A stretch of 61,408 nucleotides of DNA, taken from IMG/VR virus record IMGVR_UViG_3300029258_001409, positions 1-61,408 of that record; one strand, 5' to 3'. The stretch's first letter is position 1, and each line of letters opens with the position of its first letter. Shown in pieces: positions 38,327 through 47,463 of the stretch. The notes beneath the pieces were generated by a model. That model was not told the origin of the DNA and did not search any database. It saw nothing but the letters and a program-made list of their open reading frames with translations. Both the position numbers and the translations under genes were made by a program. Source of the stretch: a virus.

Positions 38327-39772
38327 ATGTACAACACTCTGGCAGGACCGGGAGGGATCTCCGCACAGGTATCGGCGGACCCGACCCGGTGGGCGGCAAG
38401 GGCCGATGCTCTCGGGCTGGGCATGGCCCCCGACACATTGAAAGCCCTTACCACGGTGGGTGCGGACAGAACGCGCTCAACGCACGCCATGATCGGGGAG
38501 AGTCTGGACCCCGTTGTCAAGGTGCTGACCGCGCGCTCGCCGTACCACACACCCTTCCTGACCAGGCTGCGGACCCGTCGGGCATTCTCGACGGTTGAGG
38601 AGTTCAACCGCCTCACCAGCCTGGGAGACAAGGGTTCATTCATGCCGGAAGGTGCGCTTCCCCGAGAGGCCACCAGCCAGTATGAGCGGGCAGTCGCGAA
38701 CATGCGATTCGCCGGTCAGACGGGCGTTATCACGGGCCCGATGATGGCAGCGGCCCGCGCCAAGTTCGGCAACATGAAGTCAATCGAGATGGTGAACAGG
38801 ACGAACCGGATTCTCCTCGACACTGAGGATGCTCTTTTCTGGGGAAACTCCTCCACCATCCCCTACGCGTTCGATGGTGTGTTTGCCCAGATCGGAGCTG
38901 CGGGTGCGAATCACCTGAGCATTGATCTGCGCGGAAAACCCATCGACACCTACTACGTCAGTCGCGCGTGCCGGATGATCTGGCAGAGGCATGGGGTCCC
39001 GACTCTCATGATGTTCTCCCCGCGCGAGGAGGAGTACGTTTCCAGACTCCAGAATCCGCACCGGAGAATCGAGGGGACGGACGTTGGGCCGGTCACGGCA
39101 GGGATGGTGGTCAACAAGTTCAAGAGTCCGTTCGGGCTCGTGGACATGATCTATGACCTGTTCCTGGCCGAGCCGACCGAGCCGAGGACCGAAGCCGCAC
39201 AGTGCGAGGACATGGCTCCTCCGGTCATCAGTACGGTGGTTGCGGCGGCTGCCGCGTCCGAAGCCACATCCAAGCTCCCCGCGGGAAGCTACACCTACAG
39301 CGCGGCGGGCATCAATATGTTCGGAGAAGGCCCGGAGAAAGCCATTGTTGGCACGGTGGACCCGACTGCGGGACAGAAAGTCACAGTTACGATCCCGAGT
39401 GACGACAGCAACAGCGGCTATGTGACAAAGACCGAGTACGGCGTGACCTACGACAACAAGCCGACGGCATACAAGATTTACCGTGGGCTTGGCAGTGGGG
39501 CCCGCCAGTACGTCACAACGGTCGCATGGGCTGGGACGGGTGTGGATACGACCTATGTGGATCTCGATACCTATATGGCCGGGACCACGAGGGCGCTCGT
39601 CATGTCCGAAGCGGCAATCGCCCTGGCATACCTCCAGCGGCTCCAGACGTTTGATCTGGCGCGCGTGACGGATGCCGAGCGTTTCATGATCGTGCAGTAC
39701 CTGGGGCCGTTGGTGTATGCGCCTCAGTGGATTGTGGAGATTCTGAACATCGGAGAACCGCCCACTCCATAG
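38327..39772 (+). CDS. Major capsid protein with Ig/FN3-like insertion (481 aa)
   Basis: ATG 38327 follows ATAGGAGGC. Position after the protease and scaffold, and regions such as FNRLTSLGDKGSFMPEG and TLMMFSPREEEYVS, fit an HK97-fold capsid protein. Residues about 296-412 form an Ig/FN3-like insertion (PAGSYTYSAAGINMFGEGP, TAYKIYRGLGSG), after which the capsid fold resumes (LQTFDLARVTDAERFMIVQ). Such insertions decorate the shell. DPVVKVLT at residues 61-68 could be a protease site releasing a 65-residue N-terminal peptide, but this is weak. Confidence 0.8.
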   Translation: MYNTLAGPGGISAQVSADPTRWAARADALGLGMAPDTLKALTTVGADRTRSTHAMIGESLDPVVKVLTARSPYHTPFLTRLRTRRAFSTVEEFNRLTSLGDKGSFMPEGALPREATSQYERAVANMRFAGQTGVITGPMMAAARAKFGNMKSIEMVNRTNRILLDTEDALFWGNSSTIPYAFDGVFAQIGAAGANHLSIDLRGKPIDTYYVSRACRMIWQRHGVPTLMMFSPREEEYVSRLQNPHRRIEGTDVGPVTAGMVVNKFKSPFGLVDMIYDLFLAEPTEPRTEAAQCEDMAPPVISTVVAAAAASEATSKLPAGSYTYSAAGINMFGEGPEKAIVGTVDPTAGQKVTVTIPSDDSNSGYVTKTEYGVTYDNKPTAYKIYRGLGSGARQYVTTVAWAGTGVDTTYVDLDTYMAGTTRALVMSEAAIALAYLQRLQTFDLARVTDAERFMIVQYLGPLVYAPQWIVEILNIGEPPTP

Positions 39773-39852
39773 GTGTTCAATGGGCGGTAGCCCGCACCTG
39801 TGAAGTGATTCCGGGAGCGGGGGCCGTGGTGTCCCCGCTCCCAGGAGTAATC

Positions 39853-40362
39853 GTGCAGCAGCGCATACAGCCGGAAGTGGATTTCGAACTGGAAGCAGCC
39901 CTCGATGAAGTCAACCAGGAGGGGAAACCACCTGGGCCCATGCTTGGGCGATGGCTTGGGATGGAGAATGTACTGCGACTCCCGGCAGAGCAGGCAATCC
40001 AGCTCTTGCAGTATCAGGATGATCCCATCCGACTGAATAAATGGATTCAGGCGGAATGCGACCAGAGGAACCCGCCACCGGATAGAAGAATGGTCACAGA
40101 GGCCATGCTGGCACACCTGACGAGGATTCAGACAAACTCCCAGGATGTCCAGACCGGCCTACGCTTGATGTCGATGAGAGGAGGGGGAATCAATGTCTCT
40201 TTTCGTGAAGTTGGACGAGCGGCAATGGGTGGGATCAATGGGCGGATCGTTACCCCAGGGGCCGCCCCTGCCGGACAGGGTAGCCATTATCTGTATCGAG
40301 GGGAAGACCCACAAGATCCAGTTCGTGGGCCACGTCGCAGAAGTGACGAAGGCGGAAGCTGA
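39853..40362 (+). CDS. Hypothetical head-region protein (169 aa as read)
   Basis: GTG 39853 after CCAGGAG is the best start. The helical N-terminal two thirds contain FELEAALDEVNQEGK and AEQAIQLLQYQDDP. The final 57 codons overlap the next gene out of frame and look non-native. A one-base backward shift near GGGGG at 40183-40187 would end it at TGA 40206. The function is unknown. Confidence 0.5.
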   Translation: MQQRIQPEVDFELEAALDEVNQEGKPPGPMLGRWLGMENVLRLPAEQAIQLLQYQDDPIRLNKWIQAECDQRNPPPDRRMVTEAMLAHLTRIQTNSQDVQTGLRLMSMRGGGINVSFREVGRAAMGGINGRIVTPGAAPAGQGSHYLYRGEDPQDPVRGPRRRSDEGGS

Positions 40363-40645
40363 CCACCTGACGACGAACTTCCCGTACTACAAGATCGTCC
40401 AGAAGCCGAAGGGCTTCGAGGCGCCCAAGGTCGAGGGCGAGTCCGACGGGGCCGGTGAATCGACCGAGGGTACGGGCGAGGATGGCGGAGAGGGCACCAG
40501 CGACTCGGGTGATGGTGAGGGCGAGCCCAAGGAACCGACGGAGCATCCGAAAAAGGAAACCAGGACCACCACGGAGACGGGTCCTGGTGCTCCCTCCGGT
40601 GGCAAGGGGAAGGGGAAGGACAAGCCCGCCGACAAAAAGAAGTAG
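40193..40645 (+). CDS. Head-region protein with acidic/basic low-complexity tail (150 aa)
   Basis: ATG 40193 follows GAGGAGGGGG. A compact N-terminal beta domain (residues about 1-75, IICIEGKTHKIQFVGHVAEV) is followed by a long Glu/Gly/Asp then Lys-rich tail (GKGKGKDKPADKKK). It may be a head decoration or completion protein. The family is not recognised. Confidence 0.55.
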   Translation: MSLFVKLDERQWVGSMGGSLPQGPPLPDRVAIICIEGKTHKIQFVGHVAEVTKAEADHLTTNFPYYKIVQKPKGFEAPKVEGESDGAGESTEGTGEDGGEGTSDSGDGEGEPKEPTEHPKKETRTTTETGPGAPSGGKGKGKDKPADKKK

Positions 40646-40724
40646 GGGCAACGGGGATCTCGATGCGTAGAGCCGGGCAACAATGCTCAGATGATTCTGC
40701 GCGTGACACGTGGAGGAATTGACG

Positions 40725-41162
40725 ATGACTATGCGGCAGCAGGTAAGCATGGAGAAGCTGATTCGGTCATGCCCGACGCTCAATGGGCACCAGGCGGCCC
40801 AGCTTTTCGAGCAGTTCGTCTCAATCTGTGTCTGGGATGACGAGCTGGCGGCGGATCAGGTCCTCCTGGTCCTGCCGAAGGTGGCCTTCGATTATGAGAT
40901 CGTTGGCTACAATGTGTTCGTGACAACGGCGCCGACCACGTCGGCCCTGAAGTTCGCCTTCAAGGACGGCGTTGTCGAGAATACGGACCACGTCCCGGAG
41001 ATCGCCGCTACTGAGACCAGCGTGGCCTGGCGGGTGGGCGACGATTCGAAGGCGGCCATTGCGGTGACCGCGGGCAACGCGCTCACCATGTTCGTGAAGG
41101 CGGTCGGCTCGGGTACGGCTGGTGGGTATCCGAACATCACGCTGACCATTCGCAGGAAGTAG
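40725..41162 (+). CDS. Beta-rich head-region protein (145 aa)
   Basis: ATG 40725 follows GTGGAGGAATT. After a short helical start it is beta-rich (VLPKVAFDYEIVGYNVFVTT, ending NITLTIRRK). Its position between capsid and connector genes suggests a decoration or head-vertex protein, but no family match is evident. Confidence 0.5.
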   Translation: MTMRQQVSMEKLIRSCPTLNGHQAAQLFEQFVSICVWDDELAADQVLLVLPKVAFDYEIVGYNVFVTTAPTTSALKFAFKDGVVENTDHVPEIAATETSVAWRVGDDSKAAIAVTAGNALTMFVKAVGSGTAGGYPNITLTIRRK

Positions 41163-41169
41163 GTGGACC

Positions 41170-41538
41170 ATGCACAACAGTATGCTGGCCTTCGTCGAGT
41201 CGCTGTACCGCGGCGAGCCGGTTAACTACTACAAGGCTACTGGCGGCGGGGCGCCGTCCGAAGCAGTCGTTGTGGCCGCCTCGGATGCGAATGAAATCAT
41301 CACGATCCTTGCTATCCGCGTGGCCGTGTCCGGCGCTACGACCATCACGATCGAGTCGAAGGGCGAATCTGACAGCGTGACGCTGTTCAAGGGGGAGTGT
41401 TCTACCTCCCACGGCATTGATTGGGTGGTCCCCGACCGGCGCACTCGTAAGGGAGACTCAATTGTCCTGACGAGCAGCGCGGATGAGTCGATTTCGGTGA
41501 CGGCAAGTATCGGACGCAGGCAGGACGTGGACTCGTAG
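41170..41538 (+). CDS. Beta-rich head-region protein (122 aa)
   Basis: It starts seven bases after the previous stop. Alternating strands (IITILAIRVAVSGATTITIE, then DSIVLTSSADESISVTASI) resemble the preceding protein's C-terminal half, so the two may be related decoration proteins. The function is not established. Confidence 0.5.
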   Translation: MHNSMLAFVESLYRGEPVNYYKATGGGAPSEAVVVAASDANEIITILAIRVAVSGATTITIESKGESDSVTLFKGECSTSHGIDWVVPDRRTRKGDSIVLTSSADESISVTASIGRRQDVDS

Positions 41539-41554
41539 AAGGGGGGTGGTCTGC

Positions 41555-42538
41555 TTGGCTGCCCTTGTGTTCTGGAGGACGCCCTGTGGCGGAGTCGATG
41601 ATGCCGAGAAAGACGCGTACTGGATTGAAGTATCCCAGCGCGCGAGGGGTTCAGCAGACGATTGGGTAGTGCTCGACGGGCGCATTCCGCTCCTGGATAA
41701 GTCGGACAATTTCACGACGATGTACCACGATGCCGACGGAGTAGCACCAGGAGAGGAAGGCGAGCGGGAGTATCGCGTTCGTTTTCTCAATCGCGTTGGC
41801 GGGGAAATTCCTGGAACAACCCCGATCAGTCCGATTTATGGTGTCGAACCCGAGGGCATCACTCCGCTGGATGTGCGGAAGATGTGCCAGGGCCTCGACA
41901 TCGGAGAGACCACGGACGATTGGATTCACGATCGCATCGTGGGTGCCCGCTTCTGGCTGGAGAGCATGATCCGAAAGAAGATGGTGCCCACCACCAAGCA
42001 TGAGGAGCAAGACGGCACTGGGGCCCCGTGTGTACATCTCATGGAACGCCCACTCATTTCGGTGGAGCGGTTCTATCTCGAAGTCGCCCAGGTGGGTTTC
42101 CAGATGGAGATCCCGCTGGATTGGCTGCGCATAGACAATGAGATTTCCTACGTGACGGTGATCTTCCCAGCTCACGCTCAGGCAATGCTTATGGGCACCG
42201 GGATGCCGTTTCCTTACTCACAGGGCCTCGCTACGTTCGCTCCGATCCGTCACCTGATCCGGGTGGACTACACACACGGGCTCAGCCCCGTGCCCCCGAA
42301 TCTCAGGGAGGCATGGCTGAAGCAGTCTGCGATCGAGGTCCTCCAGGTGGTCGGAGATGCCAAGGGTGGCGGGATCGCGTCGAAAGCGATGGACGGTGTA
42401 AGTGTCTCCTACACGGCTAGCGCGACCACACATCTCTACTCGGCAAGAATCAAATGGTATCAGGACGACATCGCACGGATTCTGGCGAGACTCGATGAAG
42501 TGTTTTACACGGTTGGGAAGCTCAGGTGGCCCGGATGA
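41555..42538 (+). CDS. Head-tail adaptor (gp6-like) with N-terminal FN3-like part (327 aa)
   Basis: TTG 41555 lies behind GAAGGGGGG; GTG 41546 is possible. The first 90 residues look like an FN3-type beta sandwich (YWIEVSQRARGS, REYRVRFLNRVGG). From about residue 100 a connector-like helical domain follows (DVRKMCQGLDIGETTDDWIH, ARFWLESMIRKKM), with a beta insertion and C-terminal helices. Position and layout fit the adaptor ring beneath the portal. Confidence 0.6.
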   Translation: MAALVFWRTPCGGVDDAEKDAYWIEVSQRARGSADDWVVLDGRIPLLDKSDNFTTMYHDADGVAPGEEGEREYRVRFLNRVGGEIPGTTPISPIYGVEPEGITPLDVRKMCQGLDIGETTDDWIHDRIVGARFWLESMIRKKMVPTTKHEEQDGTGAPCVHLMERPLISVERFYLEVAQVGFQMEIPLDWLRIDNEISYVTVIFPAHAQAMLMGTGMPFPYSQGLATFAPIRHLIRVDYTHGLSPVPPNLREAWLKQSAIEVLQVVGDAKGGGIASKAMDGVSVSYTASATTHLYSARIKWYQDDIARILARLDEVFYTVGKLRWPG

Positions 42539-43287
42539 AGTCTCTACCATGCCAGAGGTTTGATCGCTCGAAGATCCGGCCCCATGCCTTCACTAGGAGG
42601 GAGGGGCGGTCGGACGATGATGCGTTCATCGACTTCCATGGTGTCCTTGCAACCTGGGAGAAGTCGATGCGCTGTGGCTGTATCTCGAAAAGCGGACAGC
42701 CGGACTATCGCTGTCCTACATGCTTCGGGTCTGGGTGGTCCTACTATGATCCGGTGCTGGTCAAGATCATCATCACGGGGATTTCGCTCAGGAAGCAGCT
42801 CCGGGAGGCCGGGGAGTTCCAGCCCGGTTTCGCCCAGGGGTCTCTCAGCGCCAGGCACAAAGTAGGTCCGCATGACCGCTTCACGATCGAGAGTCGGCTG
42901 GTTATCACTGTGGACCCGATGACGCGGGGCACCGATGAGATGGATGCGATCCGGTATCCGCAAACAGCGATCCAGGACATCCTCTCTATCCGGGATGCCA
43001 ACGGCGTCTACCTGGAGATGGGGAAAACATCTGAGGGGGAGACCGCTGATTTCCGAAGGTTCGGGAATACGATTCATTGGCTTCCGGGCGCCCGGGCCCC
43101 GGAGGAGGGATCGGTCTACAGCGTCCGGTTCGAGCATTATCCGATCTTTGTTGTCATCAATCCGCCGCAGGCCCGCGGAGAGGCTGAGGAGCAGTTCCCG
43201 TGGAAGCTGGACCTGAGACGGTTGGAGTACATGAGGGGCGAGACCGCCATCTCGGGCGGTAGGCCAGGGGGTACGGTGATTCGATAA
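42535..43287 (+). CDS. Head-closure or connector protein (250 aa)
   Basis: ATG 42535 overlaps the previous stop (ATGA). A cysteine cluster near residue 45 (CGCISKSGQ, then CPTCFGSGW) resembles the zinc knuckle of phage connector proteins. Beta-rich sequence follows (RFTIESRLVITVDP). The gene order adaptor, closure, tail completion supports a neck role. Confidence 0.55.
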   Translation: MKSLPCQRFDRSKIRPHAFTRREGRSDDDAFIDFHGVLATWEKSMRCGCISKSGQPDYRCPTCFGSGWSYYDPVLVKIIITGISLRKQLREAGEFQPGFAQGSLSARHKVGPHDRFTIESRLVITVDPMTRGTDEMDAIRYPQTAIQDILSIRDANGVYLEMGKTSEGETADFRRFGNTIHWLPGARAPEEGSVYSVRFEHYPIFVVINPPQARGEAEEQFPWKLDLRRLEYMRGETAISGGRPGGTVIR

Positions 43288-43970
43288 TGTACACCATTCG
43301 CGTATCCGTGGATTATGCCAAGCTGACGCGTGCTGCACTTCGAGCGGGAACGCCGATGGTGGAGACGGAGGCCGCTGTACGCAAGGCGGCGCTATTCGCC
43401 CAGAGGAAGTTCCAGGAGAACCTTGGGGACAAGGGAGGAAAGCACGTCACCTGGTCGGGCGGGTCCTTTGTGATCCACAAGGTCACGGGGACCTACCAGG
43501 GATCAATCACGATGATCTGGCCCTTCGAGGGGATGACAACGCAGGCATGGGTGGGGCCTCGTGGCTGCGCCTATGCGAGTGCGATCGAGAAGGGCTACGA
43601 GGGGTTCAGCATCAAAGACCGGATGCTGGCGACCTCTCCCAAGGTGAAACATACGAAGGACGGACACCGATACATCATCATTCCGCTTTGGTACAAGGGC
43701 GGGAAGAAAAGGGCCAAGGCGGAGTTCGGGAGCACAGAGGAGGCGGCCAGGCATGGCGTAGTTCGAACGTCCAGGAAGCGGTTCCACTCGCAGTGGACGA
43801 AATTCAGAGTCATGAGCGATCGTCCTGGGTCGGCGAAGTGGTTCCATCCAGGTGCGGACCCGAGACCCGTCGGGAGGGCAACGATGGAGTTCGTAAGGCC
43901 GCAGTATGAAATGCTCGTGAAGACGGGGCTGGCAAAGGATCTGAAACGCATCGTATCTGGGGGGGCCTGA
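43287..43970 (+). CDS. Neck/tail-completion protein, HK97 gp10-like (227 aa)
   Basis: The ATG overlaps the preceding TAA. The protein opens with helical YAKLTRAALRAG and AVRKAALFAQRKFQENL, typical of gp10-like minor tail proteins. A beta domain follows, containing QAWVGPRGCAYASAIEKGY and WFHPGADPRPVG. It probably joins head and tail. Confidence 0.6.
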   Translation: MYTIRVSVDYAKLTRAALRAGTPMVETEAAVRKAALFAQRKFQENLGDKGGKHVTWSGGSFVIHKVTGTYQGSITMIWPFEGMTTQAWVGPRGCAYASAIEKGYEGFSIKDRMLATSPKVKHTKDGHRYIIIPLWYKGGKKRAKAEFGSTEEAARHGVVRTSRKRFHSQWTKFRVMSDRPGSAKWFHPGADPRPVGRATMEFVRPQYEMLVKTGLAKDLKRIVSGGA

Positions 43971-44584
43971 TGGCAATTACCCTGATTGGTGGATTCGACG
44001 CAGACCTGAAGGGCTTTGTCTATGACGTATTCGAGGCCCTCTTGGAGGCAGACGAGCGCCCACCACTAACCCAGATTCTTGCCGATCAGGAGCTTGCCCA
44101 GAGATTGACCGGACAGGAGATTCACCTGAAGCGGACAGCCGCGCTCACGCCATTCGATATACCCGCTATCGTGATCCGGCTGCTTCCCGAGACGCCCACT
44201 GAGGAGTTCATCGGAATGGGCATTGAGGAGGAGCGGCAGGCCAACGTCGATGGCAAGTGGGAGGCCCATTTCGGGGCCCGCTACCGGATGGCGGTAGCAC
44301 TCGATTGCGTGAGTCTGAATTCCAAGCTTCGGGATGATCTCTACCGGCTGCTGAAGGTCCTGGCAATGATCGCTGCCTACAACATTTCCCGGGACAAGTC
44401 ATGCGGTCTTCAGAACCCGCGGCTTCTTCCCCAGGGAGAGGGACAAGATGAATTCGCCGAGGACCCCAACATCGTCTATCACGCATCGGTAGTTCTTGAG
44501 GCCGAGTACGAGCTGGGCGTTACGGATGCGGCGGATGCGGTAGGCACCGTGCAAGTTGGAACGATAACCCCGACACAGGGATAG
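43970..44584 (+). CDS. Tail terminator-like protein (204 aa)
   Basis: It starts in an ATG-TGA overlap. Its position between the gp10-like protein and the sheath, and its alpha/beta pattern (IPAIVIRLLPETP, ARYRMAVALDCVSLNSKLRD), fit the tail terminator that caps the tube. The sequence signature is weak, so the call leans on gene order. Confidence 0.5.
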   Translation: MAITLIGGFDADLKGFVYDVFEALLEADERPPLTQILADQELAQRLTGQEIHLKRTAALTPFDIPAIVIRLLPETPTEEFIGMGIEEERQANVDGKWEAHFGARYRMAVALDCVSLNSKLRDDLYRLLKVLAMIAAYNISRDKSCGLQNPRLLPQGEGQDEFAEDPNIVYHASVVLEAEYELGVTDAADAVGTVQVGTITPTQG

Positions 44585-44592
44585 GGGGCACC

Positions 44593-44967
44593 ATGACCAC
44601 ATCTGAGGAAACGACGAGGGGGCCTTCACTCACGACCTGGCAGGAGTTCTGCCATCGAGCGGGACTGCCGCCTGCCGCTGCGGGCGGATTCATCGCTACG
44701 GTTGGCAAGACGATGCGACCCAGGGCGGAGTGGAAGCGATTGTTGGAGGCGTACCGGCAGTGGCCGGTGGGCAAACACACATGGGACGAATGGCTGGCTA
44801 GCTGGCTGGAGGCCCACAAAAGCGAGGTGACGAATCGTGCCGACGTTTCAGGGAAAGACCTATCTGGTTCCGCAAGCAGTGGCTCACGTGGACGTAAGCG
44901 CAGCGGCCAAGGGGGCGCTGGGGCTGCTAAACGTGGCAGCGGTGATCGGGGAAGCGACGGGCGGTAA
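44593..44967 (+). CDS. Hypothetical protein before the sheath (124 aa as read)
   Basis: The N-terminal 80 residues form a plausible helical domain (TTWQEFCHRAGLP, WKRLLEAYRQWPVG, DEWLASWLEAHKSE). The last 44 overlap the sheath gene in another frame and are Ser/Gly/Arg-rich. It may be a small tail or neck protein whose true end lies near 44830. Confidence 0.5.
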   Translation: MTTSEETTRGPSLTTWQEFCHRAGLPPAAAGGFIATVGKTMRPRAEWKRLLEAYRQWPVGKHTWDEWLASWLEAHKSEVTNRADVSGKDLSGSASSGSRGRKRSGQGGAGAAKRGSGDRGSDGR

Positions 44968-46576
44968 GCCGGGCGATGTGTTCACGTACAACAACTTTGC
45001 CCAGCTCCAGTCCGTCCATCGTTCCGGTCCCGCGGTCGATGGTTCAAGGCTCTTGTTCCAGCCCTCGGACAGGACCGGGGGCGCAACGCTTGTCCGCTTC
45101 GTCCGGGTAAACCCGGCAACGCAGTTTGCGGGGACGATCGCAGACAGCGTTCCAGAAACCACCATCAATCTTCTGTCGTCGGACTACGGATCATGGCAGT
45201 CCGGCGTGAAGTGGAAGATCGAGGCAGGGGAGGCGGGAGACTGGCAGGGGCAGGATGTCACCTTCCAGTTTGGTGATGACACCGTGACTGTCGATCAGCT
45301 CGGGAAGGCGCTCCGGGTCAAGTACACCGAGACCTGTACGACCGCGGTGCTCAACATCTCGGGGAATGTCCTCACGACCACGATTACAGGCGGCTCGTAT
45401 GAGACCGTGGACAACTTCAGCCTCGATCTGACGGCAACGCAGTATGACACGATCGCAAAGGTCTATGCTGCGTTTGCTGAGCACCCGAGATACGACGCTG
45501 AGCTGAACCCGAATGCTCACGACGGCATGACCGCCGTTGCATCGCAGTATTTCAACACGCAGACCGACCAGGACATCAAAGCGGTGTGGGGGATGCAGAC
45601 GGCCCATCCATATCTGATGGTGGATTGGATCAACACGCATGTCCCGTGGGTCACGGCAACGGCGGCGAAAACGACCGTCCCGGATGTTGTCGATTGGGAT
45701 ACGTGGAGCAGCGGAGGAAGCGAAGGCACCACACTTACCAGCCATTGGGAAAACGCGCTCACCGCGCTGGAGGAAACGGCTACACAGCTCCTGTGGGTTG
45801 CCAGCGAAAGTAACACAATCCATGCCCTTCTGAAGGCGCACTGTCGCGCGCTGGGCAACCGCATTGGCTTTGTGGGCGGCGCTGCCGGTGAGACCGTGGC
45901 CCAGGCCGTAACCAGGGCCGGGGCGCTTAACTCCGATCGCATGGTGCTGGGTTTCCCTGGGGTGAAGCTCTATGATGCGACTCTGACGATCGCCACATTG
46001 TCGCCCATGTATACGGCTGCGATGCTCTGTGGCCTTCACGCCGGAGTTCCCATCTACGAGCCCATCACACACAAGTATCTGGCGATCCTCGGGTTGGAGA
46101 AGGACCTGACGCTTGCAGATCGGCAGACCCTCCAGTTGGGCGGCGTCTGCTGTGTGAATCAAAACTTCTCTCGGGTTACGGGACGATCGACGGGGTACTG
46201 GTGCTCCAAGGGTTGCTCCACGGTTCAGAGTAATCTGTCAATCTGGAACGCTGATGGGACCACGCCGGAGCCCAGCTTGAGACGCATCTGCGATGCCCTG
46301 AAGATCACAATCGAGGACCTGGTCAACGAAACCTTCGTTGGCCGGTCCAGTCGATACCTGTTGGCGAACCTCCAGGCGTATGTCCAGTCTCTGCTCGATG
46401 AGTTTGAGGCTGCCGGATGGTTGACGCCAACCCTTGATCCTGATACGGGTCAGGAGCTGCCGGGATGGAGGAATGTTCAGGTGCGCCAGCAGGGCGATGC
46501 CTGGTATGTGGACTTCGAAGTTAACCTGACGACTCCGGCCAACTTCGTGTTCGTTACGGCTCACGTGCTGCCCTAG
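44837..46576 (+). CDS. Contractile tail sheath protein (579 aa)
   Basis: The GTG start lies inside the previous gene. Length, position before the tube, and a C-terminal region with SLRRICDALKITIEDLVNE, FEAAGWLTP and WYVDFEVNLTTPANFVFVT are characteristic of myovirus sheath subunits. The middle holds a variable surface domain. Sheath subunits surround the tube and contract on injection, so this gene fixes the phage as a myovirus. Confidence 0.85.
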   Translation: MPTFQGKTYLVPQAVAHVDVSAAAKGALGLLNVAAVIGEATGGKPGDVFTYNNFAQLQSVHRSGPAVDGSRLLFQPSDRTGGATLVRFVRVNPATQFAGTIADSVPETTINLLSSDYGSWQSGVKWKIEAGEAGDWQGQDVTFQFGDDTVTVDQLGKALRVKYTETCTTAVLNISGNVLTTTITGGSYETVDNFSLDLTATQYDTIAKVYAAFAEHPRYDAELNPNAHDGMTAVASQYFNTQTDQDIKAVWGMQTAHPYLMVDWINTHVPWVTATAAKTTVPDVVDWDTWSSGGSEGTTLTSHWENALTALEETATQLLWVASESNTIHALLKAHCRALGNRIGFVGGAAGETVAQAVTRAGALNSDRMVLGFPGVKLYDATLTIATLSPMYTAAMLCGLHAGVPIYEPITHKYLAILGLEKDLTLADRQTLQLGGVCCVNQNFSRVTGRSTGYWCSKGCSTVQSNLSIWNADGTTPEPSLRRICDALKITIEDLVNETFVGRSSRYLLANLQAYVQSLLDEFEAAGWLTPTLDPDTGQELPGWRNVQVRQQGDAWYVDFEVNLTTPANFVFVTAHVLP

Positions 46577-46626
46577 TACAGCTGCGCTGGGCATGATGAA
46601 GGATCATCAACGCTTGGGGGAGAGAA

Positions 46627-47049
46627 ATGCCGAATTCGACGAGGAACCCCACGCTGACCGGGAACATGCTGATCTTGACGATCAACGGGGTTGCCGTGGG
46701 CCGTGGAGCGGGATTGGACGTGACCGAGAACTTCGGAACGGAGCCGATCCCGGAGCTTGGAATCATCCACTACAACGAGCAGGTGCCGATGCGGTACATG
46801 CTGACCGTGAACATGCGCTCGTTTGCGATTGACGGGGAGTCGCTGGAATCGCTGGGCATCGTCCCGGATCGCGATAGTGTGGTCACGTTCCCGGCCATCG
46901 ACGTTGTGGTGGTAAACAAAGAGACGGGGGCACTCGTGGCAACCGTCGAGCACTGCATCATTACGACCAAGGGGTTGAATCTCGGGCCGAATGCAATCGT
47001 TGGCCGGAATGCCTCCTGGATTGGTCGCAATCTTCGCTGGGCGGCGTAG
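46627..47049 (+). CDS. Tail tube protein (140 aa)
   Basis: ATG 46627 follows TTGGGGGAGAA. A beta-barrel pattern (TGNMLILTINGVAVGRGAGL, YMLTVNMRSFAIDGESLES) and position after the sheath fit the tube protein of contractile tails. The size is typical. Confidence 0.75.
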   Translation: MPNSTRNPTLTGNMLILTINGVAVGRGAGLDVTENFGTEPIPELGIIHYNEQVPMRYMLTVNMRSFAIDGESLESLGIVPDRDSVVTFPAIDVVVVNKETGALVATVEHCIITTKGLNLGPNAIVGRNASWIGRNLRWAA

Positions 47050-47073
47050 TGCTCAGCGGATAACACGGGGGAC

Positions 47074-47463
47074 ATGATGGGATGCTGGCAAAGCAGCTCC
47101 GATTGGGGCGAGTACAAGATCTCATGGAGAGGTCTGACGTTCGAGGATGAAGTGGCAATCGCGAGCGGGATCGCGTCTGCCACTGGCAATGTGGTTCCAG
47201 CCGAAGGGAGCCCTGGGGAAGTCGCCTATATTCTGGCCGAGATGATGGTGACTCTCTCCAGGGCCTTCGTGGCATTCGAAAGGAAGGATGGAAAAGAGCC
47301 GACACCGGAGGACAACGAGCGGTTCGCGAAGTTTCCAAAGAATCTGAAGTGGCGCCAGGTCAAGGCTCTGATGGGTCTGTATCGAGAGGCTGAAGCCCCC
47401 TTTCGTGACAGAGATGCTGACGAACCTGGACCGGCTGGCGGAGAGGCTGGCGGCAAGCCCTGA
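47074..47463 (+). CDS. Tail assembly chaperone, short form (129 aa)
   Basis: Position between tube and tape measure, and an acidic helical sequence (GEVAYILAEMMVTLSRAFVA), fit the gpG-type chaperone that coats the tape measure protein. Its 3' end contains GCC CCC TTT at 47395-47403. A +1 slip at CCC-T would fuse residue 109 to the next open frame. Confidence 0.7.
   Translation: MMGCWQSSSDWGEYKISWRGLTFEDEVAIASGIASATGNVVPAEGSPGEVAYILAEMMVTLSRAFVAFERKDGKEPTPEDNERFAKFPKNLKWRQVKALMGLYREAEAPFRDRDADEPGPAGGEAGGKP
47398..47402 (+). promoter_or_regulatory. Candidate +1 frameshift site (CCC-T)
   Basis: The Pro codon CCC (47398-47400) is followed by T, allowing a +1 slip to CCT, the shift type known from Listeria phage PSA. 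The downstream frame (from TTC 47402) encodes the second chaperone domain, whose own start has no ribosome site. Confidence 0.5.
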
